Shown piece after piece: positions 46,972-60,144 of a DNA stretch of 64,000 bases. Position 1 is the first letter of the stretch. The number at the start of each line of letters is the position of its first letter. Source of the stretch: Jaltomata sinuosa (taxonomy: Eukaryota; Streptophyta; Magnoliopsida; Solanales; Solanaceae); contig QJPP01001736.1 of the NCBI GenBank assembly GCA_003996215.1, positions 1-64,000 on the forward strand, read 5' to 3'. The notes beneath the pieces were generated by a model, which worked only from the letters and a program-made list of their open reading frames with translations, searched no databases and was not told the origin of the DNA. Made by a program: the position numbers and the translations under genes.

Positions 46972-49900
46972 GGTAATTTTCAGGGAGGCCGGGGAGACCG
47001 AGGGAATGTCAGCACAGGCAGGGGTGCGGCTCAGCCGGCCCGGAAAGTTGCTTGGATTGATGATCGGGCTCATTGCTATGCTTTTCCAGGGAGGACTGAG
47101 GCGGAAGCCTCAGATGCGGTGATCACAAGTACTATTCTTATCTATGATAAAATGGCTTCAGTATTATTTGACCCAGGCTCTACGTATTATTATGTGTCTA
47201 TGAGTTTTGCTTTGGGGATGGGTTTGACTTGTGATATCCTTGATTCCCCTATCTATGTTTCTACCCCAATTAGAGAGTCGGTGGTTATGACTCATGTATA
47301 TCATAACTGTTCAGTTGTTTTTGTGGGGTTACATACTTGGGTAGACTTGGTAATTCTGGATATGACTGATTTTGATATTATCTTGGGTATGACCTGGATA
47401 TCTCCTTATCATGCTGTGTTGAACTGTATTACCAAGACTGTGGCTCTAGATATTCCGGGTAAGGATAGACTAGAGTGGGAAGGTGTGTACAGGCCTAAGC
47501 CAGTTAAGATAATATTGTTTGTTCGGGCTAGGAAGCTAGTAGGGAGGGGGTGTCTAGCCTTTTTGTCTCATCTACGGGATGATAGTGTGGAGTCTGCTCC
47601 TATTGAGTCAGTTCCAGTGGTTTCTAAATTTTTAGAGGTGTTTCCAGCGGACTTGCCTGGTATGCCTTCGGACAGGGACATAAAGTTTTGTATTGATTTG
47701 GAGCCAGGCACTCGTCCCATTTCCATTCCTCCATATCGTATGGATCCGGCAAGGTTAAGGGAACTTAATACTCAGCTGTAGGAACTCCTAGATAAGGGAT
47801 TTATACTTCCCAGTGCTTCACCTTGGGTGCTCCGGTCTTATTTCTAAAGAAAAAAGATGGTAGTATGCGGATGTGCATAGATTATAGGCAGCTGAACAAG
47901 GTGACCATCCGGAATAAGTACCCTCTACCCCGTATAGATGATTTGTTTGACCAGCTTCAGAGTGCATCAGTGTTCTCAAAAATCGACTTGAGGTCAGGGT
48001 ACCATCAGTTAAAGATTATACCTGAGTACATTCCGAAGACTTCTTTTTGGACTTGGTATGGACATTACGAGTTTCTAGTAATGTCATTTGGTTTAACCAA
48101 TGCGCCAGTAGCATTCATGAGTTTGATGAATGGGGTGTTTAAGTCTTGCTTGGATTCCTTCGTTATCGTGTTCATCGATGATATTTTGATCTACTCTAAG
48201 AGTAGGGAGGAGCATGCTAATCATCTTCGTATTGTGCTGGATATCTTGAGGCACCAAAAGCTTTATGCAAAATTCACTAAGTGCGAGTTTTGATTGACTT
48301 CTGTGGATTTCTTGGGGCATATAGTGTCGTAAAAAGGGGTGATGGTGGATCCCCAAAAAATTAAGGCAGTCAAGAGTTGGGTTTGGCCTAGCTCTGTGGC
48401 CGAGGTGAGGAGTTTTGTTGGGCTCGCGGGGTACTATTGGAGGTTTGTGAAGAAATTTTCTTCTATTGCTACTCATCTAACCAGGATGACACAGAAGGAG
48501 GTACCGTTCGTGTAGTCCGACAAGTGCGAGGAGAGCTTCCAAAAGCTTAAGACACTTTTGACCACAACCCTTATTTTGTCCTTGCCGGTTGAAGGTAAAG
48601 ACTTTGTTGTTTACTGTGATGCTTCACATTCTAGTTTGGGTGCTGTCTTGAGGCAGGATAGGAATGTTATAGCCTATGCATCCAGGCAGTTGAAGGTGCA
48701 TGAGAGGAATTACCCGACTCACGATTTAGAGTTGGCAGCAGTGGTTTTTGCATTAAAAATCTGGAGACACTATCTTTATGGTGTCAAGTTTGAGGTATTC
48801 ACAGATAATCACAGTCTGCAACACTTTTTCACTCAGAAGGATTTGAATCTGAGGCAGAGGATATGGATGGAGTTATTGAAGGAGTATGATATGATAATTC
48901 AGTACCATTCGGGTAAGGCTAATGTGGTGGCAGACGCATTGAGCTGGAAAACTGTTAGCATGGATAGCTTGGCTTATTTTGGGGCGTCCAGATGACCATT
49001 GGCTAAGGAGATTCGGGCTTTGGAGGCCAAGTTCATGCACTTGGGTGTTTCAGATCAAGGTGGGTTATTGGCCAGCATTGAGGTCAAGGCCACCTTCATA
49101 GAGGAAATAAAGGCAAAATAGTTTTAGGATATGAAACTGGGTAAGTTGCGAGGTAAGGTAATATCCGAGGAGTCTAGAGACGTCATGTTAGACTCTGGTG
49201 GAGTGTTGCATTTCAAGGAGAGGATCTGGGTTCCTCGGGTGGATGATATGATATAGAAAATCTTAGCAGAAGCTCATGGTTTGCGGTACTCAATTCATCC
49301 GGGTGTGACCAAAATGTACAGGAACTTGAGGCAGCATTACTGGTGGCCCAGGATGAAAAGAGACATAGTGGATCTTATGTCCAAATGTCAGAACTGTCAG
49401 CAGTTAAAGTATGAACATCAGAGACCTGCCAGACTACTTCAGAGAATGCCCATTCTAGAGTGGAAATGGGAAAGGATAGCCATGGATTTTGTGGTGGGTC
49501 TTCCCATGACATTGGGGAAATATGACTCAATTTGGCTCATTGATGACTGGCTGACCAAGTCCGCTCATTTCATTCCGATCAGGGTAGATTATAATTTGCA
49601 GCAATTGGCTAAGATCTACGTGAAAGAGATTGTGAGACTGCATGGGGTACCACTGTCCATCATTTTAGACAGGGGTACGCAGTTTACTTCTAAGTTCTGG
49701 GGCAATTTACATAAAGAGTTGGGTACACAACTCACCTTTAGCACAGCCTTCCACCCTCAGACTGATGGTCAGTCAGAAAGGACGATCCAGGTATTGGAGG
49801 AAATGTTGAGAGCATATGTGATGGACTTCGGGGGTCATTGGGACCAGTTTCTACCATTGTGCAAATTCTTGTACAATAATAGCTACCACTCCAGTATCGA

Positions 49901-50554
49901 TCACCGGTTGGGTGGTTTTAGGAAGGTGATGTGAAGCCTCTGGGCGTAGGATTAGTGAAGGAAGTGCAGGAAAAGGTAAGGGGCATATAGACCAAGTTGC
50001 TGGCTGCTCAAAGCAGGCAGAAGGAGTATGCATATCGCAAGGTTTGGGACATGGAATTTCAGGTTGGTGAGCAGTTATTGTTAAAGGTATCACCCATGAA
50101 AGGGGTTATGCGGTTTGGTAAGAAGGGTAAGCTTAGCCCTCGGTTAATCGATCCGTTTGAAATACTTGAAATTGTGGGGCCAGTGGCTTATAAGTTAGCA
50201 CTACCACCTAGTTTGTCGGGCGTCCATCCTGTATTCCATGTATCCATGCTCAAGCGATACCATGGGGATGGGGATTACATCATCAAGTGGGATGAGATTC
50301 TTTTCGATAAGGATCTTCGTTATGAGGAAGAACCAGTTTTGATTCTTGCTCAGGATGTTCGAAGGTTGAGGACAAAGGTGATTGATATGGTGAAGGTTCA
50401 GTGGAAGCATTATCCAGTTGTGGAAGCCACTTGGGAAATCGAAAAGGACATGCGGGACAAGTACCCTCAATTGTTTCAGGATTCAGGTACTATACTTCCT
50501 TCTTTTTATCTCCGTAATTTTGGGTTTGATCATTCGGGGATGAACGATGGGTAA
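46972..50554 (+). pseudogene. Element A pol (broken, chromodomain retained)
   Basis: The protease has FDPGS at about 47168 with catalytic Asp kept. RT (about 47800-48300) keeps FIDDILIYS, but one G is missing from a GGGG run near 47827, shifting the frame. RNase H spans about 48560-48950. The integrase (about 49270-49900; DRGTQF, QTDGQSER) carries a deletion of roughly 40 bases near 49900. The chromodomain (about 50320-50480; ATWEIEKDMRDKYPQLF) is intact. Stops lie at 47779, 48292, 48330, 48513 (shared with C), 48993, 49120 and 49254. This is the best-preserved pol of the A/C family here, but not functional. Confidence 0.9.
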
Positions 50555-50566
50555 ATTGGTATCTGT

Positions 50567-52778
50567 TGTAACGACCGGGTTTGTCGTTACGGGTAGTCCA
50601 ATTATGCCAAGTTTTAGAGTTAGAAAACTCTGGGTTTGGGAGTTTGAAATTCAGGGCTAGGCTAGCCTCGACCGATTTTAGAGTGAGGTAGAGTCTAGGA
50701 AAATCTGGGTAAATATGGGTTTAGGTGTCTTGGATTGGGCTAGTTTTCCACGTAGCCAAGACATAAAGGAGTCCAGGGAACTTTTCGGAATCGCATTTGG
50801 GTAAGTAGAACTCCCAGAATCGCGTTTGACGTGAAGGGGTTATTTCAGGACATCAAGGGAAACAGGTGTGTTGTGAAATGGCCAAAACTGGCAGATTTCC
50901 AAAAATTCTGTCTGTGACGAGCGCGGTCACGCGTGATAGCGGCCACCACTATAGTGGTAGAAATTACCGCTATAGAGGCGGTCAAAGGGCGGTCAACCTA
51001 CTTAAGACCGCTATAGCGGTAGCCTACCGCTATAGCGGGACCGCTATAGTGGAGCAGGGACCACTATAGCGTGCTGACGTGATTTTAATATAGAAAACAG
51101 CTCCCAAAACATTTGGTTTTTCACAAGTTCATTTTGGGAGAAGGGCTAGGCGATTCCAGGCATTTTTTTCCTTTTTCCGTCAGGATTCTTCCCTAAGGTA
51201 AGGTTTTCGTTCCCCAATATTTGTATTACATTTTCTATGTGGTAGAATTGCTAGGAGGGAATTTGGGGAAAGGTTAGAATAACCTAGGGATGGTGGAATT
51301 CGGGGAAGGAAGGGGATTCTAAGCATATGTGTTCTTGGGTATGAATTAAAGTACATTATTATGATCATAGGTTGTTTAATTCCCTATTTTATCCGTAAAA
51401 AATGATAAAAATAGGAGAATTAAGGGTGGAAAAGCCCGAGAAAAGGGTGGGATGATCATGGTTGGCCTGGGGTTTGAAGATTTATTATAATCTGGGTAAT
51501 GTATAGGCCTTGTGTGTTAATTATATGTATTGTGTGTTGTTTTTAGACCAAGAACGAGAGAGGAATCTGGAACACGAGAAAGCTCGGGCGAATAGAGCTT
51601 GGAACATTTCGAGGTAGGTGATGGCTTATAATTTTCTGTGAATATGTATATTCGTGTACTCATGTCTAAGTGATTTTATGCATTACATTGCTTTGGGAAG
51701 TCGTGTGGAATGTCTAGGTTCCTGTTTACAGTCTGTGATTGAATGGTGTTTACTTGTTGGTTTTACAAGTTGTGTGTGTTCATATATTGACTGTAGTTGT
51801 TGACATTCAGTTGGCTCGGGTATCACGCCTGGTACGGGTATAACAAATGGTTGCACAGGTACCACGCCTGGTACGGGTTTACTTTATTGCATCTTGCATT
51901 ATTTCATTGATTATTGTATTGTATTGGCTGATATTGGTTCCGTGTGTGGACCGGGTTGTTTTACTGAATGTGATACTTGATATTGGTTCCGTGAGTGGAT
52001 CGGGTTGTCTATTTAAAGGTGCTATTGTTGGTGGTCCTTGAGTGGCAAGGAACTTTGTATAACTGCTGTGTTGGTCTTGGTTTAGGCTGGGTTGAAGCAT
52101 TATTTTTGTTATGTGTCTAGAGGGGATTCCAGGGTGGGTCCGGGCTAGACGGAAAGGTATAGTTAATGGCTCATGTTGTGGTATAGAACTGTAAGAGATG
52201 GATTTCATGCTGGTACAAGGTAGGTAGAGACTTGTAGTCTAGGGCGTGTATACTTGTTGCATGTTTTCCATATATTTACTTGAATAGGTTGTACTGTTAT
52301 ATATGTTGTTTACTTGAAAACTGGCTAATGATCCTACCAGTACACAGTGGTGGTGTACTGATACTGCACTTTCTTGTCTTTGGTGAGTATAAAAAAACTA
52401 CCAGCAACTGAGACGCGACCTCGCATTTAGCACCGGCGATTCTGACTTTCAAGGGTGAGCTGCTTGTTTCGAGCTACCTTGGGTTATTCTTAGAGTTTCA
52501 GTCCATTTATTTTGGACTTAAAACTATTTCATTTTATCTTTTGGGGTTGCATCTCCGTATTCTAGATATTTGGTATTAATGTTTGGTACAATGACTTTCA
52601 GTTCCTAGGAGGGATTTTCCGCAAGATAATGATTATGATTAGTTTTTGAATTGTTTTGATTGCTAGTTTACTTTCTATTGTTGATTTTAGGCTGTTAGTC
52701 TAGACAAGGGTTGAACTCTATTGGTTCGCTCATCTGGGAATTGGGTGGGTGTTACTCACGACTGGTTGGGTCGTGACA
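50567..52778 (+). repeat. 3' LTR of element A (2212 bp)
   Basis: It starts TGTAACGACC and ends GGGTCGTGACA; CATAC at 52779-52783 is the right target duplication. It has a palindrome cluster at about 50937-51072 and two GTACCA hairpin units at about 51812-51880, where the 5' LTR has three. By eye roughly one base in twelve differs from the 5' LTR over the first 180 bases, mostly transitions. Confidence 0.94.
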
Positions 52779-52783
52779 CATAC

Positions 52784-53538
52784 CTATATATATAGGCACC
52801 AAATGGTCACTTTGGCCGACTAAGGAAAAGTGATTAATTTCACTAATTTGGTCACACATCAAGAGTTAATGCCACATATATATGCTACCTACACAATTGG
52901 TGATTAGTTGCTCACTTCATCCACCTCCACGTGGAGTCCCAACATTATTTAAATCCAATTACTCATATACTCGGGTATTGCATAGGTTCATGGTAAAATA
53001 AATATAACTTTTTGAATATATCATAATAAATAGAAAATTATTTCAAATAAAACCTACTATATTATAATAATAACTTTTAACATAAATAAGTTTACTATCT
53101 CCGTTAAAATATTAATAATTTATAAAACTCTTATAAAATAAATACATACCCCAATATATCATAACAAAAGTATATATATTGTTTTCATAAATATTTACAA
53201 CATTGCTAGAAAAACAAAACTTTTTACCAAATTGAACTTTCAAATAAAATATTTTCAGATACGCGCGATGTTAATAGAATGCTTAAATTTAGGCTCGTAA
53301 GCCTTTGATACGGGATGAAGGTTAAGGTCATACGATCGCAAATTACTATCGCACGATTTTGATAACTCAACTCTTAAGACTCGGCTCTAAAATAGGAAAA
53401 TGACCATAAAGACCAACGAACGGCCAGGGCACCGAACCACCGGTTCCAGCAAGTCATAAATGACTATGGACCACTACAAGAAGGCTCTAACAGTACAAGA
53501 AAAGCATAAATGTGGGAATGACCAAAAGGGTCATTACA
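52784..53538 (-). repeat. Solo LTR G, upstream part (U3 side)
   Basis: On the minus strand this begins TGTAATGACC with an AATGACC..GGTCATT inverted repeat and runs to a CTATATATATAGG block next to the A insertion. AGTGG at 53539-53543 repeats 41013-41017. The two G parts total about 2.94 kb with no internal region, so G is a solo LTR left by LTR-LTR recombination. Confidence 0.85.
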
Positions 53539-53543
53539 AGTGG

Positions 53544-54136
53544 CTTCGAAAGACAGTATTCCATCATTAAATGATACGTTGAGATCATCAGTACATGTTT
53601 CAGGTATGAGCTCCTCACCTAATTCCTCTCCCACTTTATTATCTGCTAACCATGATAGGGACTTACCAGGAAACACTTATCCCATGATCACCCGAGCAAA
53701 GAATAATGTCCATAAACTACCACAAAAGTTATGCATGCACACCTCTCTTTCTGGAACAAAAGCCAATTCTCTCATCCAAGCCAATGAAACTCCATCCAAA
53801 GTATCTGCTAATTTGTCCAGCCATGATTCATCTCCTTCTTCCATTACCTCTATTGTCCAGCCTTTTGTACTGCCTGAGGACAACTTATTGCCTAACATTA
53901 AAGCCGATCCAAAATCGGTGTCAAAAGCACTAAATGATCATTATTGGAAGGCAGCCATGAAAGAAGAAATTCAAGCATTACAGAAACAAGGTACATGGGA
54001 GTTGGTTCCATCTACTTCAAAGCAAAAGTTAGTTGGCTCTAAATAAATTTTTCGAGTCAAGCTCAATTCTGATGGGTCATTGAACAAATATAAAGCACGT
54101 CTTGTTTCTCCAGGATTTATGCAACGACCAAGCATT
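53544..54136 (+). pseudogene. Copia element F: linker and start of RT
   Basis: The F reading frame continues after solo LTR G: a Ser-rich linker (YPMITRAKNNVHK), then the conserved start of copia RT (DHYWKAAMKEEIQALQKQGTWEL). A TAA at 54044-54046 replaces the conserved Trp before IFRVK, then KYKARLVSPGF. It is interrupted by element E within the IDY motif (target GATTA). Confidence 0.85.
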
Positions 54137-54141
54137 GATTA

Positions 54142-56465
54142 TGTCACCCCCGAGGCTACCCCTGGACGCGATACGGTGCTTAGTGTCACAAGTGATCCCA
54201 AGCTAACTCATGGCATGGCATATCTATACAAGTTCAATATTTAAAACATCACTGTGCAGAATCTAAAACAATTTAATAATCAAAATGAGGAAGAACCCAA
54301 ATATTTGAATATATAAAACATATAAATAGTATAGTGCTGACTGAAAACAATACTAACAACTACTGAAATCTAGTCTATGTCTGAAAGCCTTCTAACTGAT
54401 AGGAGTTGTCGGGACATGCCCCCAGTTAACTCTAACAAATTTGAAACTGAAAGGTGAGGACTGAAAATAAAGCACGTCTACCGTCCCCGAGCTATGAGGA
54501 CTCACCACTGAGGCTGCTGAGTACGGACTGGAAGTTGAACTAAGCGCGGTCTGGATGATGAGCACCTGAACCTACATCATAAAATGATGTAGCACAAAAG
54601 TATGCATCAGTACTTTGAACGTACTGAGCATGCAGGATATGTACTAAACTAGACAATATAGAATTGAACATAAAAATAGATATACTGGCATATAACTGAA
54701 ATCTGGACTGTATGCAATGACCAAGTACAAAACATGAATATAACATGCTGGACTGAATACTAAAATAAATACTGAGCACATGGTCAATGCAATATGAATC
54801 TGACTGTGGGAGATACTATTAACCGACATACCCCAAGTTGAGCTAACTATGGAGCCAACCTGTAACCCTGGATGGAAGGGTGTTCATACCTTACCAAGGG
54901 TATGAACGAATATGATATGGATCCACTAATTAATGTCTCCAATGGGATAAGGATGTCAAGCCTAATTTGACGGGTGACCCTTTTAGAACCTACGGTGGCG
55001 CCGTAGTTCTGGAACTCAGGGATTGCTACTAAAGATTTTAGCCTAAAGATGATGGGTGAGCCTTCATACCTTAGTTCGCTTGGTGCTAAGTCTACTCCCA
55101 ACTGAATGTAAGCTAACATGCAACTGTAACACTGGATAGCTCAAAATACGGATATAATCTGAGAATGCACATAAACATACTGAAAGATATGGCATTGAAT
55201 TTCTGAAGCATGATTATATGTCTGATCTGCCTAGCAAGCATAATTTATGAAGTACTAAAAATTATCGCAGGCTAGGGTTCTGAATTCTATACATGAATTG
55301 TAGTAATTCTCCAATAAATATGAACTAAGCATCATATAAATTATAGCATCTGAATAGCAAAGAAAACTCTAAGGTTTCTGAACCCTAGGTTTAATCAATC
55401 ATGGAGAAACTGAAGGAACTGACTGAGTTCTAGGAACTTAGTGGGTGAAAGGAACCCACTAGTGAAATCCCACATACCTGATGAAGAGAACTACGGAGAA
55501 ATCCATTGGATTTTGGGGATGAGCTTGAAGAAGAACTCTGCTTGTTCTTGGGAGAAAACTATCACCTCTTTCTCTTCTTTTCTTTCTAAGTCTGATGGTT
55601 TTTAGGAGAATGAATGTTTTAGGTAATTTTTGACTAGTTAATTAGGCTTAGACGATGTAAAATGATGCAACTTAGGCCTTAAAAGAGAAAGGAAAAGTCC
55701 AAAATACCCCTAGGAAAATTAACAGAAATTTGCTAAAAATTGCGACTCAGGGATCACGACTTGGTTGACGGACCATACTCCTGGATGACGGACCGTCAAC
55801 TGAGTCGTGATCCTTCCCAAGAGTCTTAGGGGTTCTCTGATCTGAGGGAACTATAACCTATAGGATGAACCGTACTCCTGAATGATGGTTCGTCATATGG
55901 CCCGTGGTTCCTGAAAATTTGGTCTACTCTGGGCATTACACTAGTCAAAGGATGCACTGTGGTTCTGAATAAAGGTCCGTAACCTGACTCGTGGTTCATG
56001 AGTCCTGAACTGAGGGTCCTCTGATTAAGGTAAACCACGGGTGACCGGATGGACCATGGTTCTAAACTATGGTCTGTGATCCCATCCTTGGTTCTGAGTA
56101 GGGAAAATCATACTTCTCTGATCTTTGGATCCACGAGTCAAACGATGATTTGTAGTCCTAGACTACGGCCTATGATTCAACTTGTGGTTCCTGGGACATG
56201 GATTTAGGGGTCTACTAGAAATGGGAACTACGGTTGAGATCACGGACCGTGGTTCAAAACTATGGTCCGTGATCTTAACCGTGGTCCCTGGAACTTAAAT
56301 TGGTCTACTGGAAATGGGGATTACGGACAAGACGACGGACCGTGCTTCCGAACTACGGTCCATGGTCTTAGCCATCATTCCTGGAAACTTGATTTTTGTC
56401 TAAATTTTTGTATTTCTTCTGGTTTTCTGAGCTAAGTCTGGGCTTGGGAGTTCTGGGGTGTTACA
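54142..56465 (-). repeat. 3' LTR of element E (minus strand, 2324 bp)
   Basis: On the plus strand it runs from TGTCACCCC to GGTGTTACA. GATTA at 54137-54141 is a target duplication. The block at about 55744-56390 holds repeated ACGGACCGT / ACGGTCCGT inverted motifs. A conserved hairpin is at 54572-54592. Confidence 0.93.
55744..56390 (-). repeat. ACGGACCGT/ACGGTCCGT inverted-motif array (E 3' LTR)
   Basis: Repeated GACGGACC..GGTCCGT half-sites separated by 12-25 bases, with GTGGTTC phrases between, form potential 7-bp-stem hairpins. The same array is at about 63128-63775 in the other LTR. Confidence 0.75.
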
Positions 56466-56468
56466 ATA

Positions 56469-56480
56469 TCTCCCCCTTGG
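56469..56480 (-). other. Polypurine tract of element E
   Basis: The minus strand reads CCAAGGGGGAGA next to the 3' LTR, preceded by the AAGGACGAATGATCC phrase that element D also has. Confidence 0.8.
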
Positions 56481-56690
56481 GATCATTCGTCCTTGAATGA
56501 AGACTAGATAAGCTGAGTTTGGAGGGAAGGAGCTGCAATCCCTACCAACTAAGAACCAGAAACTGATATCTAGATGAACCGAGTTTTATGAACATGCAAA
56601 TATGATGAAATGCAAAGATGACTGATGGAATGAGGTACAGAGACTGAATTACACAAGAGTAAACTGAGAGACTGGAGAGGAATTATTACC

Positions 56691-59600
56691 TCAAGATGAA
56701 ACTGAATCAGAGGGAAAGAGGTGAGGATACTTGGCCATCATGGCTACTTCTTCCTCCCAAGTAGCTCCCTCTACGGACTGATTCCTCCACAAGACCTTTA
56801 CTGAGGCGACTTCTTTATTTCTCAACCTACGAACCTGATTGTCAAAAATGTCAACTGGAACCTTCTCATTGGTGAAGCTATCCTTCACAGCCGCACTCAT
56901 TAAAGGTACTATTGATGGTGGATCCCCCACACACTTCTTCAACAATGAGATGTGAAAGACTGGATAAACCGCTGCTAGTTCTGCTGGCAACTGTAACTTA
57001 TAGGCTACATTACCGACCCTTTTTCAGGATTCTGTAAGGACCTACATACCTGGGACTGATCTTCCCTTTCTTGCCAAATCTCATCACCCCCTTCATGGGT
57101 GACACTTTCAGTAAAACCCAATCATCGACTTCAAACACTAAGTCCCTTCTCTTCACATCTGCATAGGACTTATGACGACTCTGAGTTGTCTTAAGCCTTT
57201 CCCTGATGAGCTGAACTTTCTCCATAGCCTCATGAATCGAATCTGGCCCGATCAAGGTTGCTTCACGTACTTTAAACCAACCAACATGTGATCTGTATCT
57301 ATGCCCATAGAGTGTCTCATAAGGGGCCATATGAATACTGGAGTGGAAACTGTTATTATAGGCGAACTCTATGAGGGGTAAGTGATCATCCCAACTACTC
57401 TTGAAATTGATCACGCAAGCTCTCAACATGTCCTCTAAGGCCTGAATGGTATGCTCTACCTAACCATCTATCTGTGGATGAAATGATGTACTGAGACTCA
57501 CCTGAGTACCAAGACCTTCCTAAAATGATCTCCAGAAATGAGATGTAAACTGACTACCTCTATCTGAGATGATAGACAAGGAAACCCCATGCAACCTGAA
57601 TATCTCACTGATGTAGAGTCTGGCATAATCCTCCACTGAATCTGTAGTCTTGACTGCCAAGAAGTGAACTAACTTAGTGACTCTATCCACTATCACCTAA
57701 ATGGAGTCATGCTATCTCTGAGTACAAGGTAATCCCGTAATTAAATCCATGTTGACCACTTCCTACTTCCAAGTAGGAATGCTAATCTCCTGAGCCACAC
57801 CTCCTAGTTTCTGATGTTCTACTTTAACCTGCTGATAGTTGGGACACTAAGCCATAAAATCTACAATGTCCCTCTTCATGTCGTTCCGCCAATAGACTTC
57901 CCGTAGATCATTGTACATCTTAGTGGCACCCGGATGAATGGAATATCTGGAATTATGGGCTTCTATAAGGATCTGTTGCCTCAACTCACCCACCTTAGGA
58001 GCACATAAGCGACCCTGATAATGAAGCACACCATCTCCCCCTTGGGAGAAAACCTCCACTCTCTGCTAATGAACTGTATTCTTCAACTGAAGCAATATAG
58101 GTTCACTATCTTGTTTCTCCATAACCTCTGCTACTAATGAAGATTCTGATCCATTTTAGACTATCACACCATGATCTGACGTGTCCATAAGGCAAACCCC
58201 TAAGAGAGCAAGCTGGTGAACATCTGGCTAATTCTCTCATCTCTTCCTCAACATGTGATACGCTACCCATAGACAATCTACTTAGAGCATCAGCCACTAT
58301 GTTAGCCTTACCCGGATGGTAGAGCATATTTTTATCATAATCTTTGAGGAACTCAATCCATCTCCTCTAATAAAGATTCAACTCTTTCTGGGTGAACACA
58401 TACTGGAGGATCTTGTGATCTGTGAACACATCAACATGGACACCATACAAGTAGTGTCTCCAAATCTTTAGGGCAAACACAACTGCTGCAGGCTCTAGGT
58501 CATGAGTCGGGTAGTTTTTCTCATGGACCTTAAGCTGTCTGGAAGCATAAGCTATGACCTTACCCTGCTGCATCAAAACACAAACTAGGCCGACCCTGGA
58601 TACATCACAATAAACAACATAACCATATGAACCCTCTAGTAGAGCCAAGATAGGAGCTGTAGTCAACCTAGTCTTCAGTTCCAAGAAACTTTTCTCACAC
58701 TCGTCTGACCAATGAAACTTGACCTTCTTCTGAGTCAACTTGGTCAATGGGGAAGCTATGGATGAAAATCCTTCAACGAACCTCCTGTAGTAATGGGCCA
58801 AACCCAAGAAACTTCTGATATTTGTCGGAGAGGTGGGTTTGGTCCAGTGCTTTACTGCCTCAGTTTTTTGAGAATCCACTCGGATCCCTTTGATAGATAC
58901 CACATGACCAAGAAAAGCGACTAATTTCAACCAGAACTCATACTTACTGAACTTGGCGAATAACTGGAAGTCCTTGAGAGTCTGCAGAATGACCCTCAGA
59001 TGAGTCGCATTCTCCTTCTCATTTCGAGAATAAATAAGGATATCATCAATGAAGACAATGATGAACAAGTCCAAATACTGTCTAAATACCCTGTTCATTA
59101 AATCTATGAAAGCTGCAGGAGCATTGGTTAGTCCATTAGACATAACTACAAATTCATAGTGACCATACTGAGTCCTAAAGGTTATCTTTGGGACATCACT
59201 ACCTCTGACTCTGAGCTGATGATAGCCGGATATGAGGTCTATCTTGGAAAAGAAACTAGCACCCTGAAGCTAGTCGAACAAGTCATCAATCCTGGGGTTG
59301 GGATATTTATTCTTGATTGTGACCTTGTTCAAATGATGGTAGTCAATGCACATCCTGAGAGAACCATCTTTCTTACTCACGAACAATACTGGAGCGCCCC
59401 ATGGAGAGATGCTAGGTCTGATGAAGCCCTTATCTAGAAGGTCTTTCAGTTGTTCTTTCAATTCCTTAAGCTCAGCTGGAGCCATTCTGTAAGGAGGAAT
59501 CAAGATAGGCTGGGTATCTGGAAGGAGATCTATTCGAAGTCAATTTCCCTTTTGGGAGGAACTCCAGGAAGATCTTTTGGGAAAACTTCTGGAAACTCAC

Positions 59601-60144
59601 TTACTACCGGAACTGACTCAAGAATTGGGGTCTTGGAGTTTGAATCCTTAACTTGAACAAGATGATAGATATACCCTTTGAAAATCATTTTTCTGGCCTT
59701 AAGGTAGGAGATGAAACGACCTACAGGCACTGAGTTATTACCCTTCCATTCTAACACAGGCTCGTTTGAAAACTGAAACCGAACGATACTAGTTCTACAA
59801 TCGACTGAGGCATAATAGGAATGTAACCAATCCATGCCTATAAAGATGTCAAAATCTACCATTTCTAACTCTACAAGATCTGCTGAGGTGACTTTCTGGG
59901 AAGCTGTGATGGGGCGATTTCTATATACCCGTCTAGCTATAACTGGGTCACCAACTGGAGTAGAGACTGAGAAAGATTCTGGGAGGATTTCTGGACTGAC
60001 ACCAAAGTTTACAGCTATATATGGAGTTACAAAAGAAAGCATAGCCCCTGGATCTAACAATGCATAAACATCAGTATTAAAGACTCATAACATACCCGTG
60101 ACCAAATCAAGAGAGTCCTCCTGATCTTGTCAAGCCTGAAGAGC
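56691..60144 (-). pseudogene. Element E pol (broken, chromodomain retained)
   Basis: On the minus strand the protease (60060-59530) has LLDPGAMLSF. RT and RNase H span 59503-58250, with FIDDILIYS and then YVVYCDVS and ADALSRLS. The integrase spans about 58059-57010 (YSIHPGATKMY). The chromodomain at 56990-56691 ends ATWEEEVAMMAKYPHLF. Frame breaks occur near 59520, 59270 and 57010, and stops near 58367, 57847 and across the integrase core (57430-57840). RT and chromodomain are the longest intact pieces. Confidence 0.9.

Noticed and set aside
54540..55119. Minus frames of 61-90 residues in LTR E, repeated at 61963-62510
   Set aside because: They recur in both LTRs because the LTRs are duplicates, and show no coding features.
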